Part shown: positions 31,487 to 40,086 of the stretch, in pieces
How positions within the stretch are numbered: the first letter of the stretch is position 1
How the letters are laid out: each line of letters opens with the position of its first letter
Source of the DNA: Leptofilum sp965223525
GTDB taxonomy: Bacteria; Chloroflexota; Anaerolineae; Promineifilales; Promineifilaceae
NCBI RefSeq assembly: GCF_965223525.1
Contig: NZ_CBDCWX010000005.1
Location: 2,542,001-2,606,000 of the forward strand
DNA length: 64,000 nt
Direction: 5' to 3'
Program-made: the position numbers and the translations under genes
The notes under the pieces: generated by a model
Databases searched by the model: none
Told to the model about the DNA's origin: nothing
The model's input: the letters and a program-made list of their open reading frames with translations, nothing else

Positions 31487-32737
31487 ATGAAAACGGGAAA
31501 ATTATCGGAAGCACAATTTGAAATTATTCAGGCTGCCCAGCCTACCCCCATTGACCCAACGGAAACGGCCGCTGGCTCCACAGTCGTTGGTTTGCTCTCT
31601 TCGCTAGACCGTAAAGTGCTAGACGAAGTGATGATCGAACATCGCTTTGGCCCTGGCGAAATTGTGGTGCATGAGGGGCATTATGGCGACATTGCCTACC
31701 TCATTTGGTCTGGGCGAGTGGCGGTGGTGCAGGGAGATTTCTCTCGCCCAGCCAGCGTCAATTATCGTGGGCCGGGTGAAGTGGTGGGGGAGATGTCCAT
31801 CATTGATAACAAACCTCGCTCTGCCTCCATTGTGGCGCTGGACGACGTGCGTTTGCTGGGCATTCATCGGCACGATTTTTTTGAGCTGCTGCAAATTGAT
31901 CCCAACTTTGGCACCAATATGATGGAAATTTTAAGCCGTCGCTTGCGGGCAGCCGAAGAGATGTCGCGGGTAAACACAGCCATCGGGCGGGAACTGAGTG
32001 CTGAGGTGGAGGAACTGCAGTCGGAAAATGAGGCGTTACGCCAGATGGAACAGCGTCGCCAGGAACTAAGCGAGCTGGTAGTACATGATTTACGCAACCC
32101 GCTGGGCAATTTATTTAGCGCGCTCAACATGCTAGAGCTGGTGCTGCCAGAGGACGTGCTGGAAGAAAATCGGGAACTGTTAGAGATTGCCCGTCTGTCT
32201 CATTTGAGGATGCAGGATTTGGTAGATTCGCTGCTGGATATTGCCCAATTTGAGGCGGGACGGCCGCTAGGCGAACGGAAACCAACAAATATTGCAACCC
32301 TAATGACTGAAGTGATGCAGCTTAACGCTTTTGCGCTGGCCAAGCGCGAGATGACTCTGACGGAACAGTTCCCGGAAGATTTGCCGACCGTTTTGGCTGA
32401 TCCTAATCAGATTCGGCGGGTGATTACCAATTTGGTAGATAATGCCATCAAATATTCGCCCAAGCGCGGGCCACTAACGGTAACGGCCGTTCGCCAGAAC
32501 AATATGGTAGAAGTTAGCGTAATTGATGAAGGCCCCGGTGTGGCTCCCGAAGAGCGGGAACGCATTTTTGATCGCTTTGCCCAGGTGGAAACGGGCGGCA
32601 TACGGCCGCGTGGCTTTGGTTTGGGCTTGTCTTATTGTAAATTGGCGGTGGAGGCTCACAACGGCCGTATTTGGGTAGAAACCGGGCCAAATGATGTAGG
32701 CAGCCGGTTTGTCTTCACATTGCCAGTTGTTGTCTGA
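31487..32737 (+). CDS. Histidine kinase with N-terminal cyclic-nucleotide-binding (Crp-like) domain
   Basis: The 416-residue protein starts with a cNMP-binding domain (about residues 40-160; EHRFGPGEIVVHEGHYGDIA, GPGEVVGEMSIIDNKPRSAS). A coiled coil follows (ELSAEVEELQSENEALRQME), then HisKA with His200 in ELVVHDLRNPLGNLFSALN, and an HATPase (LVDNAIKYSPKRG, DEGPGVAPEE, GFGLGLSYCKLAVEAHNG). No membrane segment is present. It would sense a cyclic nucleotide or similar ligand and control phosphorylation of an unlinked response regulator. The ATG at 31487 was chosen because the longer frame overlaps the preceding gene. Confidence 0.9.
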   Translation: MKTGKLSEAQFEIIQAAQPTPIDPTETAAGSTVVGLLSSLDRKVLDEVMIEHRFGPGEIVVHEGHYGDIAYLIWSGRVAVVQGDFSRPASVNYRGPGEVVGEMSIIDNKPRSASIVALDDVRLLGIHRHDFFELLQIDPNFGTNMMEILSRRLRAAEEMSRVNTAIGRELSAEVEELQSENEALRQMEQRRQELSELVVHDLRNPLGNLFSALNMLELVLPEDVLEENRELLEIARLSHLRMQDLVDSLLDIAQFEAGRPLGERKPTNIATLMTEVMQLNAFALAKREMTLTEQFPEDLPTVLADPNQIRRVITNLVDNAIKYSPKRGPLTVTAVRQNNMVEVSVIDEGPGVAPEERERIFDRFAQVETGGIRPRGFGLGLSYCKLAVEAHNGRIWVETGPNDVGSRFVFTLPVVV

Positions 32738-32788
32738 ATTGGTGTTTAGGTGATTAAGCTATTGCCGCACCTGAAAACTTGAAAACAT

Positions 32789-33736
32789 ATGGCTCACACA
32801 AATGAACTTCAACTTATAGAAAATCAAGGCTGGGATGAACGAATCCTCGTTTGCCGCAATGGCAAGCTGGTGGATACGTTCATCGTTGTGACTGACCGCT
32901 TTGTGGTGTTGGTAGACACGGTGATTAACCCCCAAACGGCCGCACAAATGCTGGAATATGCCCAGCCACACTTAGTAAACGGCTGTCAACTCCTCGTCAT
33001 CAATACCCACGCCGACTATGATCATTCTTGGGGAAATCAACTGTTTGTGGGGGAAAAGCCTGTACCGGACGGAGCCGAAGTAGCCCTGCACCCTGCACCG
33101 ATCATTGGCAGCCACCTCAGCCCCGCCAAATTCCAGAAGCCAGAAGCAGCGACGTACCTGGCGAAGATGAAAGAGCTGGAACCAGAGGTTTTTAGCGAAG
33201 TGGTTTTTACCCCGCCAAACATGCTGATCCAAGACAAATTTGTGATTGATGGCGGCGATCTCACGCTGGAACTGTTGCCCACACCTGGCCATACCGACGA
33301 TCATTATTCGCTGTTTTTGCCTGAAATTGAAACGGTGCTGGCGGCCGATGCGGCCGAACTGCCGTACCCGATGGCGCGTACGCCGGATGGTTTGCCCCAA
33401 ATGCGCGAATCGCTGGCGAAGCTGGCGGCGTTGCCTGCTGAGACGGTACTTTATTGCCACGCGCCTGTCACGGCTGGGCGGCAACTGCTGCTAGACAACA
33501 TTGCCTACTTCAACACTATTGAGGCACAATGCCGAGCGGCCGTGGCGCAGGGTATCTCACTGGAACTGGATGAAGAGACGGATGTGCTGGAATTGGTGGA
33601 TTGCCCATATGAAACGGCCGTTCCCGACGCAGAAGCGTGGCAAAACGTGCATGATTATTACAAAACGGCGGGTCATGCTACACAAGTTCGCGCCATGTTG
33701 CAATGGCTGGCTCAAGAAAATAAAACAGAACGCTGA
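32789..33736 (+). CDS. Metallo-beta-lactamase-fold hydrolase
   Basis: The 315-residue protein has the MBL metal motif THADYDHSWGN, a later His in TPGHTDDHYSLFLPE and Asp in LAADAAELP, with YCHAP near the end. These are the zinc-binding positions of the glyoxalase-II-like MBL families. A long insert (about residues 95-150) separates the first motifs. The substrate is unknown. The last codons (KTER then stop) lie in a hairpin repeat. Confidence 0.87.
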   Translation: MAHTNELQLIENQGWDERILVCRNGKLVDTFIVVTDRFVVLVDTVINPQTAAQMLEYAQPHLVNGCQLLVINTHADYDHSWGNQLFVGEKPVPDGAEVALHPAPIIGSHLSPAKFQKPEAATYLAKMKELEPEVFSEVVFTPPNMLIQDKFVIDGGDLTLELLPTPGHTDDHYSLFLPEIETVLAADAAELPYPMARTPDGLPQMRESLAKLAALPAETVLYCHAPVTAGRQLLLDNIAYFNTIEAQCRAAVAQGISLELDEETDVLELVDCPYETAVPDAEAWQNVHDYYKTAGHATQVRAMLQWLAQENKTER

Positions 33737-33779
33737 TTATCATGATTTGACTGATCAAAAAGATAAAAATCAGCGTTCT
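33727..33779. repeat. AGAACGCTGATT hairpin repeat
   Basis: AGAACGCTGATT and AATCAGCGTTCT are perfect 12-base arms around a 29-base loop. The stem overlaps the stop codon of the MBL gene. Related words occur at 12001, 12132 and 49404. Confidence 0.75.
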
Positions 33780-33796
33780 ATTCAGGGGAAGATGTT

Positions 33797-34330
33797 TTGA
33801 AGAATCAGCCAGTTGTTGTGAGCCAGCGCGGACGGCCGTTTGCCACTTCAGCCATTGCCCTCCAAGCCATCATTATTAACCAAAATGAGCAACTGTTGCT
33901 ACTTTCATCGCCGCGGCGCAACGGCCGTAATGAGTGGCAAACGGTTAGCGGCGGGCTAGAAGCAGGCGAAACGATTTTGGATGGGATGCTCCGTGAAGTG
34001 CGTGAAGAGGTAGGGGAGATTCAGGTACGGCCGTTAACCGTTCTGCACAGTCACACCTTCCACTACGACGAAAATGTGCCGTTCATGGTGGGTATCTACT
34101 ATTTGTTCCAGTATGAAGGGGGCGAAGTGATTCCCGGCGATGATATGGCGGGGAGTGCCTTTAAATGGTGGGGGCTGGCTGAATTGGAAACGGCCGTTGC
34201 CCAACAAACAACCACACTCCATCTCTCTACCCACCTGTGGATGCTGCGCCGTGCCGTTCAGCTACACCGTTTTTGGGCCGATGATTGGGTGGAAACGGCC
34301 GTGTTGCAACCACACCTTCACCAGAGTTAG
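33797..34330 (+). CDS. Nudix hydrolase
   Basis: The 177-residue protein has a complete Nudix box, GGLEAGETILDGMLREVREE followed by VG (residues 52-73), with the catalytic REVREEVG. The N-terminal strand ATSAIALQAIIINQNEQLLL is typical. It hydrolyses a nucleoside diphosphate linked to another moiety; the substrate cannot be inferred. The start codon is TTG, with AGGGGAAG upstream at about six bases. Confidence 0.93.
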   Translation: MKNQPVVVSQRGRPFATSAIALQAIIINQNEQLLLLSSPRRNGRNEWQTVSGGLEAGETILDGMLREVREEVGEIQVRPLTVLHSHTFHYDENVPFMVGIYYLFQYEGGEVIPGDDMAGSAFKWWGLAELETAVAQQTTTLHLSTHLWMLRRAVQLHRFWADDWVETAVLQPHLHQS

Positions 34331-34332
34331 CT

Positions 34333-34420
34333 AAATTTGAGCATCACGAATAGCACGAATTGACAAATTGAACGAATAGATATTCGCGTAATTCGTTCAT
34401 TTGTAAAATTCGTGATTGAT
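34333..34420. repeat. CACGAATAGCACGAATT / AATTCGTGATT repeat
   Basis: ATCACGAATAGCACGAATTG, ACGAATAGATATTCGCG and AATTCGTTCATTTG, then AATTCGTGATTG, form a palindromic spacer. The same words recur at 37748-37812. Confidence 0.7.
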
Positions 34421-34477
34421 TTTGTAAACGCCAGGGTTGGTTGCAGCCTGGGAACGAATTTCAAGTACAATTCCAGC

Positions 34478-35443
34478 ATGAAACCCATTCGCATTGAGCT
34501 ACCGACTGAATTTAACGTTGGGCCGGTCAATAGCTACCTTTTTACCGACCCTGAGCCGATTTTGGTAGATTGTGGCGTGGATACCGAGGCTTGTTGGGCT
34601 ACATTGCAGGCTGGTTTATCGCAACATAGCCTCACGCCTGCCGACATTCGCCGCATCATCATCACCCATCCCCACGTAGACCATTTTGGGCTGGCCACGC
34701 GCATTCTGGCTCTGAGCGATTGCCAGGTTTGGGTTTCAGATTTAGCTCCTGAATGGCTTACCAACCCCAAAAAGATGTTCGGGCTGCGGCTGGCCTATTA
34801 TCGTAACCATTTTTTGCGGCAGGCTGGCTTGCCAGAAGAGGCATCCCAACTGGTGCAGGCCTATTTTGCTAAAGTGGGTGAAGAAACGACGCCAATTCCC
34901 TCTGAGCGCATTCAAACCTTCAGGGTAGGGGATGAATTGGCAATAGGTGGGACAAATTGGCAAGTGTTGCACATGCCGGGTCACGCTAGCCACCAGACCT
35001 GCTTTTACCAGCCAGAGAGCCTCCAATTCCTCTCGGCCGATATGCTGCTGCCCAAAACGCCAACGCCGATTGTGGAACGGCCGTTACCCAACCAACCCCG
35101 CCAGCCCAGCCTACCCATTTTCATGGAATCACTAGCGCGATGCGAAGCACTAGACATTGACACGGTTTACCCAGGACATGGCGACCCATTCCAAAACCAT
35201 CGTCAACTCATCCAAAAGCAGCGCAGCCGCATTCATAAACGCAAAGAGGAGGCGTTGACACTCATTCAGCAGGGCACTTGCACAGCCAACGACCTCGTGA
35301 ACGAAATGTACGCTCATTATCCACCTGCCATGCGCTTTGCCGGGCTATGGATGCTCATCGGCTATGCTGATTTGCTCCAGGCGGAGGGGAAGGTTGGTGT
35401 GGAGACGATAGCTGGCGTATGGAGATATTATGTAAACGAGTAA
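34478..35443 (+). CDS. Metallo-beta-lactamase-fold hydrolase with C-terminal winged-helix-like domain
   Basis: The 321-residue protein carries ITHPHVDHFGLA (HxHxDH), HMPGHASHQTCFYQPE, LSADMLLP and VYPGHGDPF, the full set of zinc ligands of the glyoxalase-II-like MBL fold. A helical end follows (IHKRKEEALTLIQQGTCTAN). This is the LACTB2/RNase-like or lactonase-type arrangement with a BLACT-WH domain. It is distinct from the MBL protein at 32789. The start is the ATG at 34478 (MKPIRIELPTEFNVGPVNSY). Confidence 0.9.
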   Translation: MKPIRIELPTEFNVGPVNSYLFTDPEPILVDCGVDTEACWATLQAGLSQHSLTPADIRRIIITHPHVDHFGLATRILALSDCQVWVSDLAPEWLTNPKKMFGLRLAYYRNHFLRQAGLPEEASQLVQAYFAKVGEETTPIPSERIQTFRVGDELAIGGTNWQVLHMPGHASHQTCFYQPESLQFLSADMLLPKTPTPIVERPLPNQPRQPSLPIFMESLARCEALDIDTVYPGHGDPFQNHRQLIQKQRSRIHKRKEEALTLIQQGTCTANDLVNEMYAHYPPAMRFAGLWMLIGYADLLQAEGKVGVETIAGVWRYYVNE

Positions 35444-35492
35444 TTGGTAATTAGCAATTGTTCAATTACCAATTACTCGTTACCAATTCCAA
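35440..35492. repeat. AATTGGTAATTAGCAATTG palindromic repeat
   Basis: GAGTAATTGGTAATTAGCAA and, inverted, TTCAATTACCAATTACTCGT form a palindrome that begins in the stop region of the MBL gene and ends at the start of the next gene. Confidence 0.7.
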
Positions 35493-35493
35493 A

Positions 35494-35985
35494 ATGAAAG
35501 AACTCACGCTCAACCGAATTCAACAGCTTCCCTGCTTTCACCGCGCCACTATTCCAGAAGCGTATCTGGACGTGATGGGGCATATGAACATTCGGCATTA
35601 CATGGGGTTATTTGATGATGCCGCCTGGGGCTTTTTTGCCTCATTTGGCATGGATGAGGCGTATTATCACAGCGCCAACGGTGGGGCGTTTGCCTTGGAG
35701 CAACATATTCGCTACCTAGCGGAAGTGCATGTGGGGGAGACGGTGGCGATTCATACGCGGGTAAACGGCCGTACCGCCAAACGCATCCACTTCATCCACT
35801 TTATGCTTAATGAAACCACAAGCAAGCTAGCCGCCACGCTGGAGGTGATTGGCTCCCACGCCAACCTGGCCACCCGCCGCACCTCCCCCTTCCCAGACCA
35901 CATCGCCGCCCAGCTAGACCAACTCGTTGCTGAACACAGCCAGCTTGTGTGGCAGGCTCCGCTTTGTGGCGTGATGCGGCCGTAA
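35494..35985 (+). CDS. Acyl-CoA thioesterase (hot-dog fold, 4HBT type)
   Basis: The 163-residue protein has the 4HBT pattern with YLDVMGHMNIRHYMGLFDDA, in which Asp follows the family's D-x-x-x-H-x-N arrangement, and later VHVGETVAIHTRVNGR. It probably hydrolyses acyl-CoA to free acid and CoA. It lies directly upstream of an acyl-CoA dehydrogenase with only a repeat between. The ATG at 35494 comes just after a palindromic repeat and lacks a clear ribosome-binding site. Confidence 0.9.
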   Translation: MKELTLNRIQQLPCFHRATIPEAYLDVMGHMNIRHYMGLFDDAAWGFFASFGMDEAYYHSANGGAFALEQHIRYLAEVHVGETVAIHTRVNGRTAKRIHFIHFMLNETTSKLAATLEVIGSHANLATRRTSPFPDHIAAQLDQLVAEHSQLVWQAPLCGVMRP

Positions 35986-36049
35986 TCGGTGAACGGTTAT
36001 CGGTAATCGGAAAAACACCGATTACTGTTTACTGATAACCGATTACCTG
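35981..36049. repeat. CGTAATCGGTGAACGGTTATCGG repeat
   Basis: CGTAATCGGTGAACGGTTAT and CGGTAATCGG, then inverted CCGATTACTGTTTACTG and ATAACCGATTACC, form a palindrome. It overlaps the thioesterase stop codon (CGTAA). Confidence 0.75.
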
Positions 36050-36061
36050 ACAAGGTGAAAT

Positions 36062-37747
36062 ATGCAAATCCAGCCATTCAACCAACCCCCGCCAACGCTG
36101 GGCAACCAGTTTGAGGATGATCGCGTTTTGCGGAGCTATTTGCGGCGCGTGTTACCGCCAGAGGTATTGGCTGAAGTGGCACGGCCGCTCCGCGAAATGG
36201 GTGCATTGGCAGGGGGCGAACTGTACCAAATGCAGCTTGCTGACCGACTCAATGAGCCTGTGCTAACCCAGTGGGACCCGTGGGGCAACCGCATTGACCA
36301 AATTGAGGTTTCCCCGCTGTGGCAAAAGGCGGAAAAGCTGGCGGCTGAGTTTGGGGTGGTCGCTGCGGCTTACGAGGGCAAATACGGCCGTTTCGACCGC
36401 ATCTACCAATTTGCCCTGGCTTACCTCTTCCATCCATCCACCGACGTGTACACTTGCCCCCTGGCCATGACCGACGGTGCCGCCCGCACGCTGGTTGTGT
36501 CTGGCAACCAGGAACTGATTGATCGCGCCGTGCTGCACCTCACCAGCCGCGATCCGGTCCAATTCTGGACCAGCGGCCAATGGATGACGGAATCAACAGG
36601 CGGCTCTGACGTGGGCCTGTCTGAAACAATCGCTAAATTGAATGAGCAGGAGGAATGGTTGCTGTACGGCCGTAAATGGTTTACCTCTGCCGCCACTTCC
36701 CAAATGACGCTCACGCTGGCTCGCCCAGAAGGCAACCCACCTGGCGGCAAGGGACTGGCGCTGTTTTACCTGGAAACGCACAACGAGGATGGCTCGCTGC
36801 GAAACATTGAGGTGCTGCGGCTGAAGGACAAACTCGGCACGCGCAAAGTGCCTACGGCCGAATTGATGCTGCGCGGCACAACGGCCGTTCCCGTCATGGG
36901 TCTGAGCAACGGCGTGCGTAACATTGTGCCGATGCTGCATCTGACGCGTACCTGGAACAGCATCTCGGCGGCAGCGTTTATGCGGCGCGGGATGGCGCTA
37001 GCCCGCAGCTACGCCCAAAAGCGCATCGCCTTTGGCGCACCCCTGGCTGAAAAGCCGCTGCATCTGGACACGCTGGCCGAAATGCAGGCAGAAACGGAAG
37101 CTGCCTTTCACCTCACCTTTTTCCTGGTGGAGCTGATTGGTAAGGATGAGGCGGGCGAAATTAGTGAAGAAGAGGCGCATTTGCTGCGACTGCTGACCTC
37201 GCTGGTCAAGCTAACTACGGGCAAGCAGGCGGTGGCCGTTGCCAGCGAAGTGCTGGAATCGTTTGGCGGCGCAGGCTACGTGGAGGACACGGGTCTGCCG
37301 CTGCTGCTGCGGGACAGCCAGGTGCTACCCATCTGGGAAGGCACCACCAACGTACTCTCGCTGGATGCGCTGCGAGCGTTGGGGAAATCTGGTGAGCCAC
37401 TGCTGGCTTTGTCCGGCGAAATAGATCGCTGCATGAATTCGGTGACAGACGGCCGTCTCAAAGCAGCAGGTGAGGTGGCCCAAACGGCCGTGGCTCAGGC
37501 AATGAAGTGGCTGCAAGGTAAGCTGGCCGACGATCGGAACGCTTTGGAAGCTGGTGCGCGCCGCTTTGCCCTGACGCTGGGCCGATCTTTGGCGCTAGCC
37601 AAGCTGATTGAACAGGCGCAATGGTCGCTGGTGGTGGAGGGAGACGGCCGTCCCCGCGCCGCTGCTTGCCGCTTTGCGAAAACACAAATAAACCAGATTG
37701 TGGTTGTCGAACCTGCCGATGCGGTTGCTTTGGCCGATGATTTGTAA
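36062..37747 (+). CDS. AidB-like acyl-CoA dehydrogenase
   Basis: The 561-residue protein is long for an ACAD and matches the AidB/ACAD-9-like layout. It has an extended N-terminal domain (residues 1-150), CPLAMTDGAARTL, WMTESTGGSDVGLSET, KWFTSAATSQMTL, LGTRKVPTAELMLRGT, ASEVLESFGGAGYVEDTGLP and WEGTTNVLSLDALRALG. E. coli AidB protects against alkylation damage and has weak isovaleryl-CoA dehydrogenase activity. Context with the thioesterase supports an acyl-CoA role, but either is possible. A ribosome-binding site, AAGGTG, precedes the ATG. Confidence 0.9.
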   Translation: MQIQPFNQPPPTLGNQFEDDRVLRSYLRRVLPPEVLAEVARPLREMGALAGGELYQMQLADRLNEPVLTQWDPWGNRIDQIEVSPLWQKAEKLAAEFGVVAAAYEGKYGRFDRIYQFALAYLFHPSTDVYTCPLAMTDGAARTLVVSGNQELIDRAVLHLTSRDPVQFWTSGQWMTESTGGSDVGLSETIAKLNEQEEWLLYGRKWFTSAATSQMTLTLARPEGNPPGGKGLALFYLETHNEDGSLRNIEVLRLKDKLGTRKVPTAELMLRGTTAVPVMGLSNGVRNIVPMLHLTRTWNSISAAAFMRRGMALARSYAQKRIAFGAPLAEKPLHLDTLAEMQAETEAAFHLTFFLVELIGKDEAGEISEEEAHLLRLLTSLVKLTTGKQAVAVASEVLESFGGAGYVEDTGLPLLLRDSQVLPIWEGTTNVLSLDALRALGKSGEPLLALSGEIDRCMNSVTDGRLKAAGEVAQTAVAQAMKWLQGKLADDRNALEAGARRFALTLGRSLALAKLIEQAQWSLVVEGDGRPRAAACRFAKTQINQIVVVEPADAVALADDL

Positions 37748-37812
37748 ATGGAATCACGAATTTCGCGAATAAACGAATAGAACGAATTTTTATTCGCGCC
37801 ATTCGTGATTCA
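37748..37812. repeat. CGAATAAACGAATAGAACGAATT repeat
   Basis: ATCACGAATTTCGCGAATAA, ACGAATAGAACGAATTTTTA and TTCGCGCCATTCGTGATTC form an inverted repeat just after the acyl-CoA dehydrogenase stop. It is related to 34333-34420. The remaining gap to 37932 shows no gene. Confidence 0.7.
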
Positions 37813-37932
37813 GTAAAAGTAAGGTATTATTCTGGCAATGGGGCAAATCACAATAGATTTGAGACAAATTCAGCTAGTTATATGATTTGCCTTTTACACT
37901 ACCCCAACACACCAATGAAGGAGGAGACAACG

Positions 37933-38442
37933 GTGAAATTAAGAAGTGTGCTATTTTTGGCGATAATGCTCCTGACAGTAGCGGCCTGCGGTGAAGCCCA
38001 ACCAGCACCAGAGGCGCTGCCCACCGATTACAATTACGCCGCTGGTGAACTCAACTTTTCTGTAGCTCTCAGCGGCGTGGTAGTTCAGGTAACCGATGTG
38101 GAGGTTTATGCCAGCGACGGCAACATTGCCACGGGTTATGTTTACGTGGTGCCAACGGTGAGCGTGACCAACCAGAATGAAACGGCCGTTTCCAGCCGCG
38201 ACTTTTCCCTGGTAGACGAATATCTGAACGAATTTGAGTCTTGGCAAACCAATGTGGCCTTTGGAGCCGCCTTGCAAACCATGCCAGAGATTGTCGAAAC
38301 GGGAGAGACCGTCTCTGCCAACCACGTTTTTATTGTGCCAGCCGCCTCGTTGCAGGCAAACCTGAAGCTGCGCTGGGACTCCCCCGTCACGCTCTCGCGG
38401 ATTGATGTGGCGCTGGGCGATTTGGGCACTGCTGGACAATAA
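37933..38442 (+). CDS. Small lipoprotein of unknown function
   Basis: The 169-residue protein starts at GTG 37933, with GAAGGAGGAGA upstream. It has a signal peptide ending in the lipobox LTVAAC (Cys about residue 19) and then a small beta-rich domain (NFSVALSGVVVQVTDVEVYA, GYVYVVPTVSVTNQNETAV). It resembles DUF4352-like extracellular modules in its pattern of strands, but this is a weak call. It would be anchored on the outer face of the cytoplasmic membrane. The next small membrane gene follows 10 bases on. Confidence 0.8.
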   Translation: MKLRSVLFLAIMLLTVAACGEAQPAPEALPTDYNYAAGELNFSVALSGVVVQVTDVEVYASDGNIATGYVYVVPTVSVTNQNETAVSSRDFSLVDEYLNEFESWQTNVAFGAALQTMPEIVETGETVSANHVFIVPAASLQANLKLRWDSPVTLSRIDVALGDLGTAGQ

Positions 38443-38452
38443 GGATAACGAA

Positions 38453-38611
38453 ATGAATAAGGTACGTAATCGCAGAAATTGGCTTGTTTTGGTATTGATG
38501 TTTGCGGTTTTCCTGGTTTTGAACAGCATTGTATTATGGCAGGGAATAGTTGGTTCTTTGCTGGTGGGTCTTATTTCGTATGCTGCTCTGGCTAGATTGG
38601 GCGTATTGTAA
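38453..38611 (+). CDS. Small two-helix membrane protein
   Basis: The 52-residue product (MNKVRNRRNWLVLVLMFAVF start) has a basic N-terminus and two hydrophobic segments. AAGGATAACGAA upstream of the ATG at 38453 is a plausible ribosome-binding site. It sits tightly between the lipoprotein and amidase genes (10 and 18 bases). I do not recognise a family. Confidence 0.6.
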   Translation: MNKVRNRRNWLVLVLMFAVFLVLNSIVLWQGIVGSLLVGLISYAALARLGVL

Positions 38612-38629
38612 GCAAACGAGGGGGAACTT

Positions 38630-40018
38630 TTGAAGAAACCAATTCGACCTGATGCCACTGAACTGCTGCGGCAAATGGAAAGTGGGGAGCGCACGGCCGT
38701 TTCCATTGTCACCGAACATCTTGAAAGATTAGAGGCAAATCAGGCGCGTTTGAATGCGGCAACGCACGTTTTTAAGGATGAAGCCCTGGCCGAAGCTAAA
38801 AATCCCCGCTCTGGGCTACTCTCTGGCTTACCCATTAGCATCAAAGAGACGATTGGCATGGCTGGACAAACAGTCACGGCTGGTTCCAGGCGTATGCCTC
38901 CGATTGCCCACACGGAAGATGCGCCTGTCGTGCAAAAGCTGCGGGATGCCGGGGCCATTATTCTGGCGCGGAGCAACGTGCCGGAGTTTGCTATGGCGGG
39001 CGAGACGGATAATTTGATTTACGGCCGTACCAACAACCCTCTCGACGAATCCCGCGTGCCAGGTGGCTCGTCCGGCGGTGAGGGAGCACTAGTTGGGTCT
39101 GGCTCCACCGCTTTGGGCATTGGCACCGACATTTTGGGCAGCATTCGTATCCCGGCAGCCTTTTGTGGCGTGGTTGGCTTCAAACCCACTTCTAGCGCGG
39201 TGAGTAAGCAGGGCATCTGGCCCGATTTGCAAGGGCTGTTTTTGGATTCCTGGCTAGGTGTCGGGCCACTGACGCGTTCTGTGCGGGATGCCCGATTGGT
39301 GTACGGCGTCATTGCCAACGCGCCGCTGCCAGAGGCAAAATCGCCGAGTGGCCTGCGCCTCATCATCCCCCGGCAATTTGAGCTGGAAGCCCAAGCTGAT
39401 TGTATCAACGCAGCTTACACCATGGCCCAAACAGTGTTGGAAATGGCGGGGCTGGTGACTGAGGAACGGCCGTTCCCCGATGTAAAAACCCACTTCCTCA
39501 ACCTGCAACAAATCTTAGCCGCTGAGCTAGAAAAACCATTTTACGAGATGCTCGTCACGGCTGATGGGCAGAAATTTAGCCTGGCCACGGAAACATTGAA
39601 GCAGGCAGTGCGACGCGGCACAATTTACAGTGGCCTTTTCCAACTTATCGCCATCGTGCCTATCATTAAACCGCGCAAGGCTGGGCGCGTGGCCGAAATT
39701 ATTCGCACTTATGAGCAGGCGCGGGCTGATTTGTATCAGCTTTTGGGCGAGGATGGCGTGCTGCTGCTGCCCACCATTGGCGTCCTCGCACCCAAGCATG
39801 GCCAGATGAATCGCGCTTCGCTACGGCCTGGCGTAAATGGCACCGTCACGGCGATGACCTTCTGCAACTACATGAATTTGTCAGCCATCACCGTACCTGC
39901 CTGGAAAGACCCAGACCCGGAAACCGGCTTGGTGCCTGGCGTCATGCTGGCTTGCGCCCCCGGTGCCGAGGCTGCTTTACTAGATGCTGCTGCGGTGCTA
40001 GAAGCAGGTATCTCATAA
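38630..40018 (+). CDS. Amidase-signature family hydrolase
   Basis: The 462-residue protein has the amidase-signature triad: Lys72 (SIKETIG), the cis-Ser147 in PGGSSGGEGALVGSGSTALG and the nucleophile Ser171 in GTDILGSIRIPAAFCGVVGF. The usual GG before the nucleophile is replaced by LG. It most resembles fatty-acid-amide-hydrolase-like and non-GatA amidases, and no gatB or gatC is near. The substrate is unknown. The start is TTG at 38630 with GAGGGGGAAC upstream. Confidence 0.92.
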   Translation: MKKPIRPDATELLRQMESGERTAVSIVTEHLERLEANQARLNAATHVFKDEALAEAKNPRSGLLSGLPISIKETIGMAGQTVTAGSRRMPPIAHTEDAPVVQKLRDAGAIILARSNVPEFAMAGETDNLIYGRTNNPLDESRVPGGSSGGEGALVGSGSTALGIGTDILGSIRIPAAFCGVVGFKPTSSAVSKQGIWPDLQGLFLDSWLGVGPLTRSVRDARLVYGVIANAPLPEAKSPSGLRLIIPRQFELEAQADCINAAYTMAQTVLEMAGLVTEERPFPDVKTHFLNLQQILAAELEKPFYEMLVTADGQKFSLATETLKQAVRRGTIYSGLFQLIAIVPIIKPRKAGRVAEIIRTYEQARADLYQLLGEDGVLLLPTIGVLAPKHGQMNRASLRPGVNGTVTAMTFCNYMNLSAITVPAWKDPDPETGLVPGVMLACAPGAEAALLDAAAVLEAGIS

Positions 40019-40086
40019 ATTATTGTTTGTTGAAGGGCAAATTCTGGGATTGGTGTAGCAACGGCCGTTAACAAGGATGTGCGATC

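Noticed and set aside
38630..40018. GatA subunit of the Glu-tRNA amidotransferase
   Set aside because: No gatB or gatC nearby, and the nucleophile region (DILGSIRIPA) differs from GatA (DTGGSIRQPA type).
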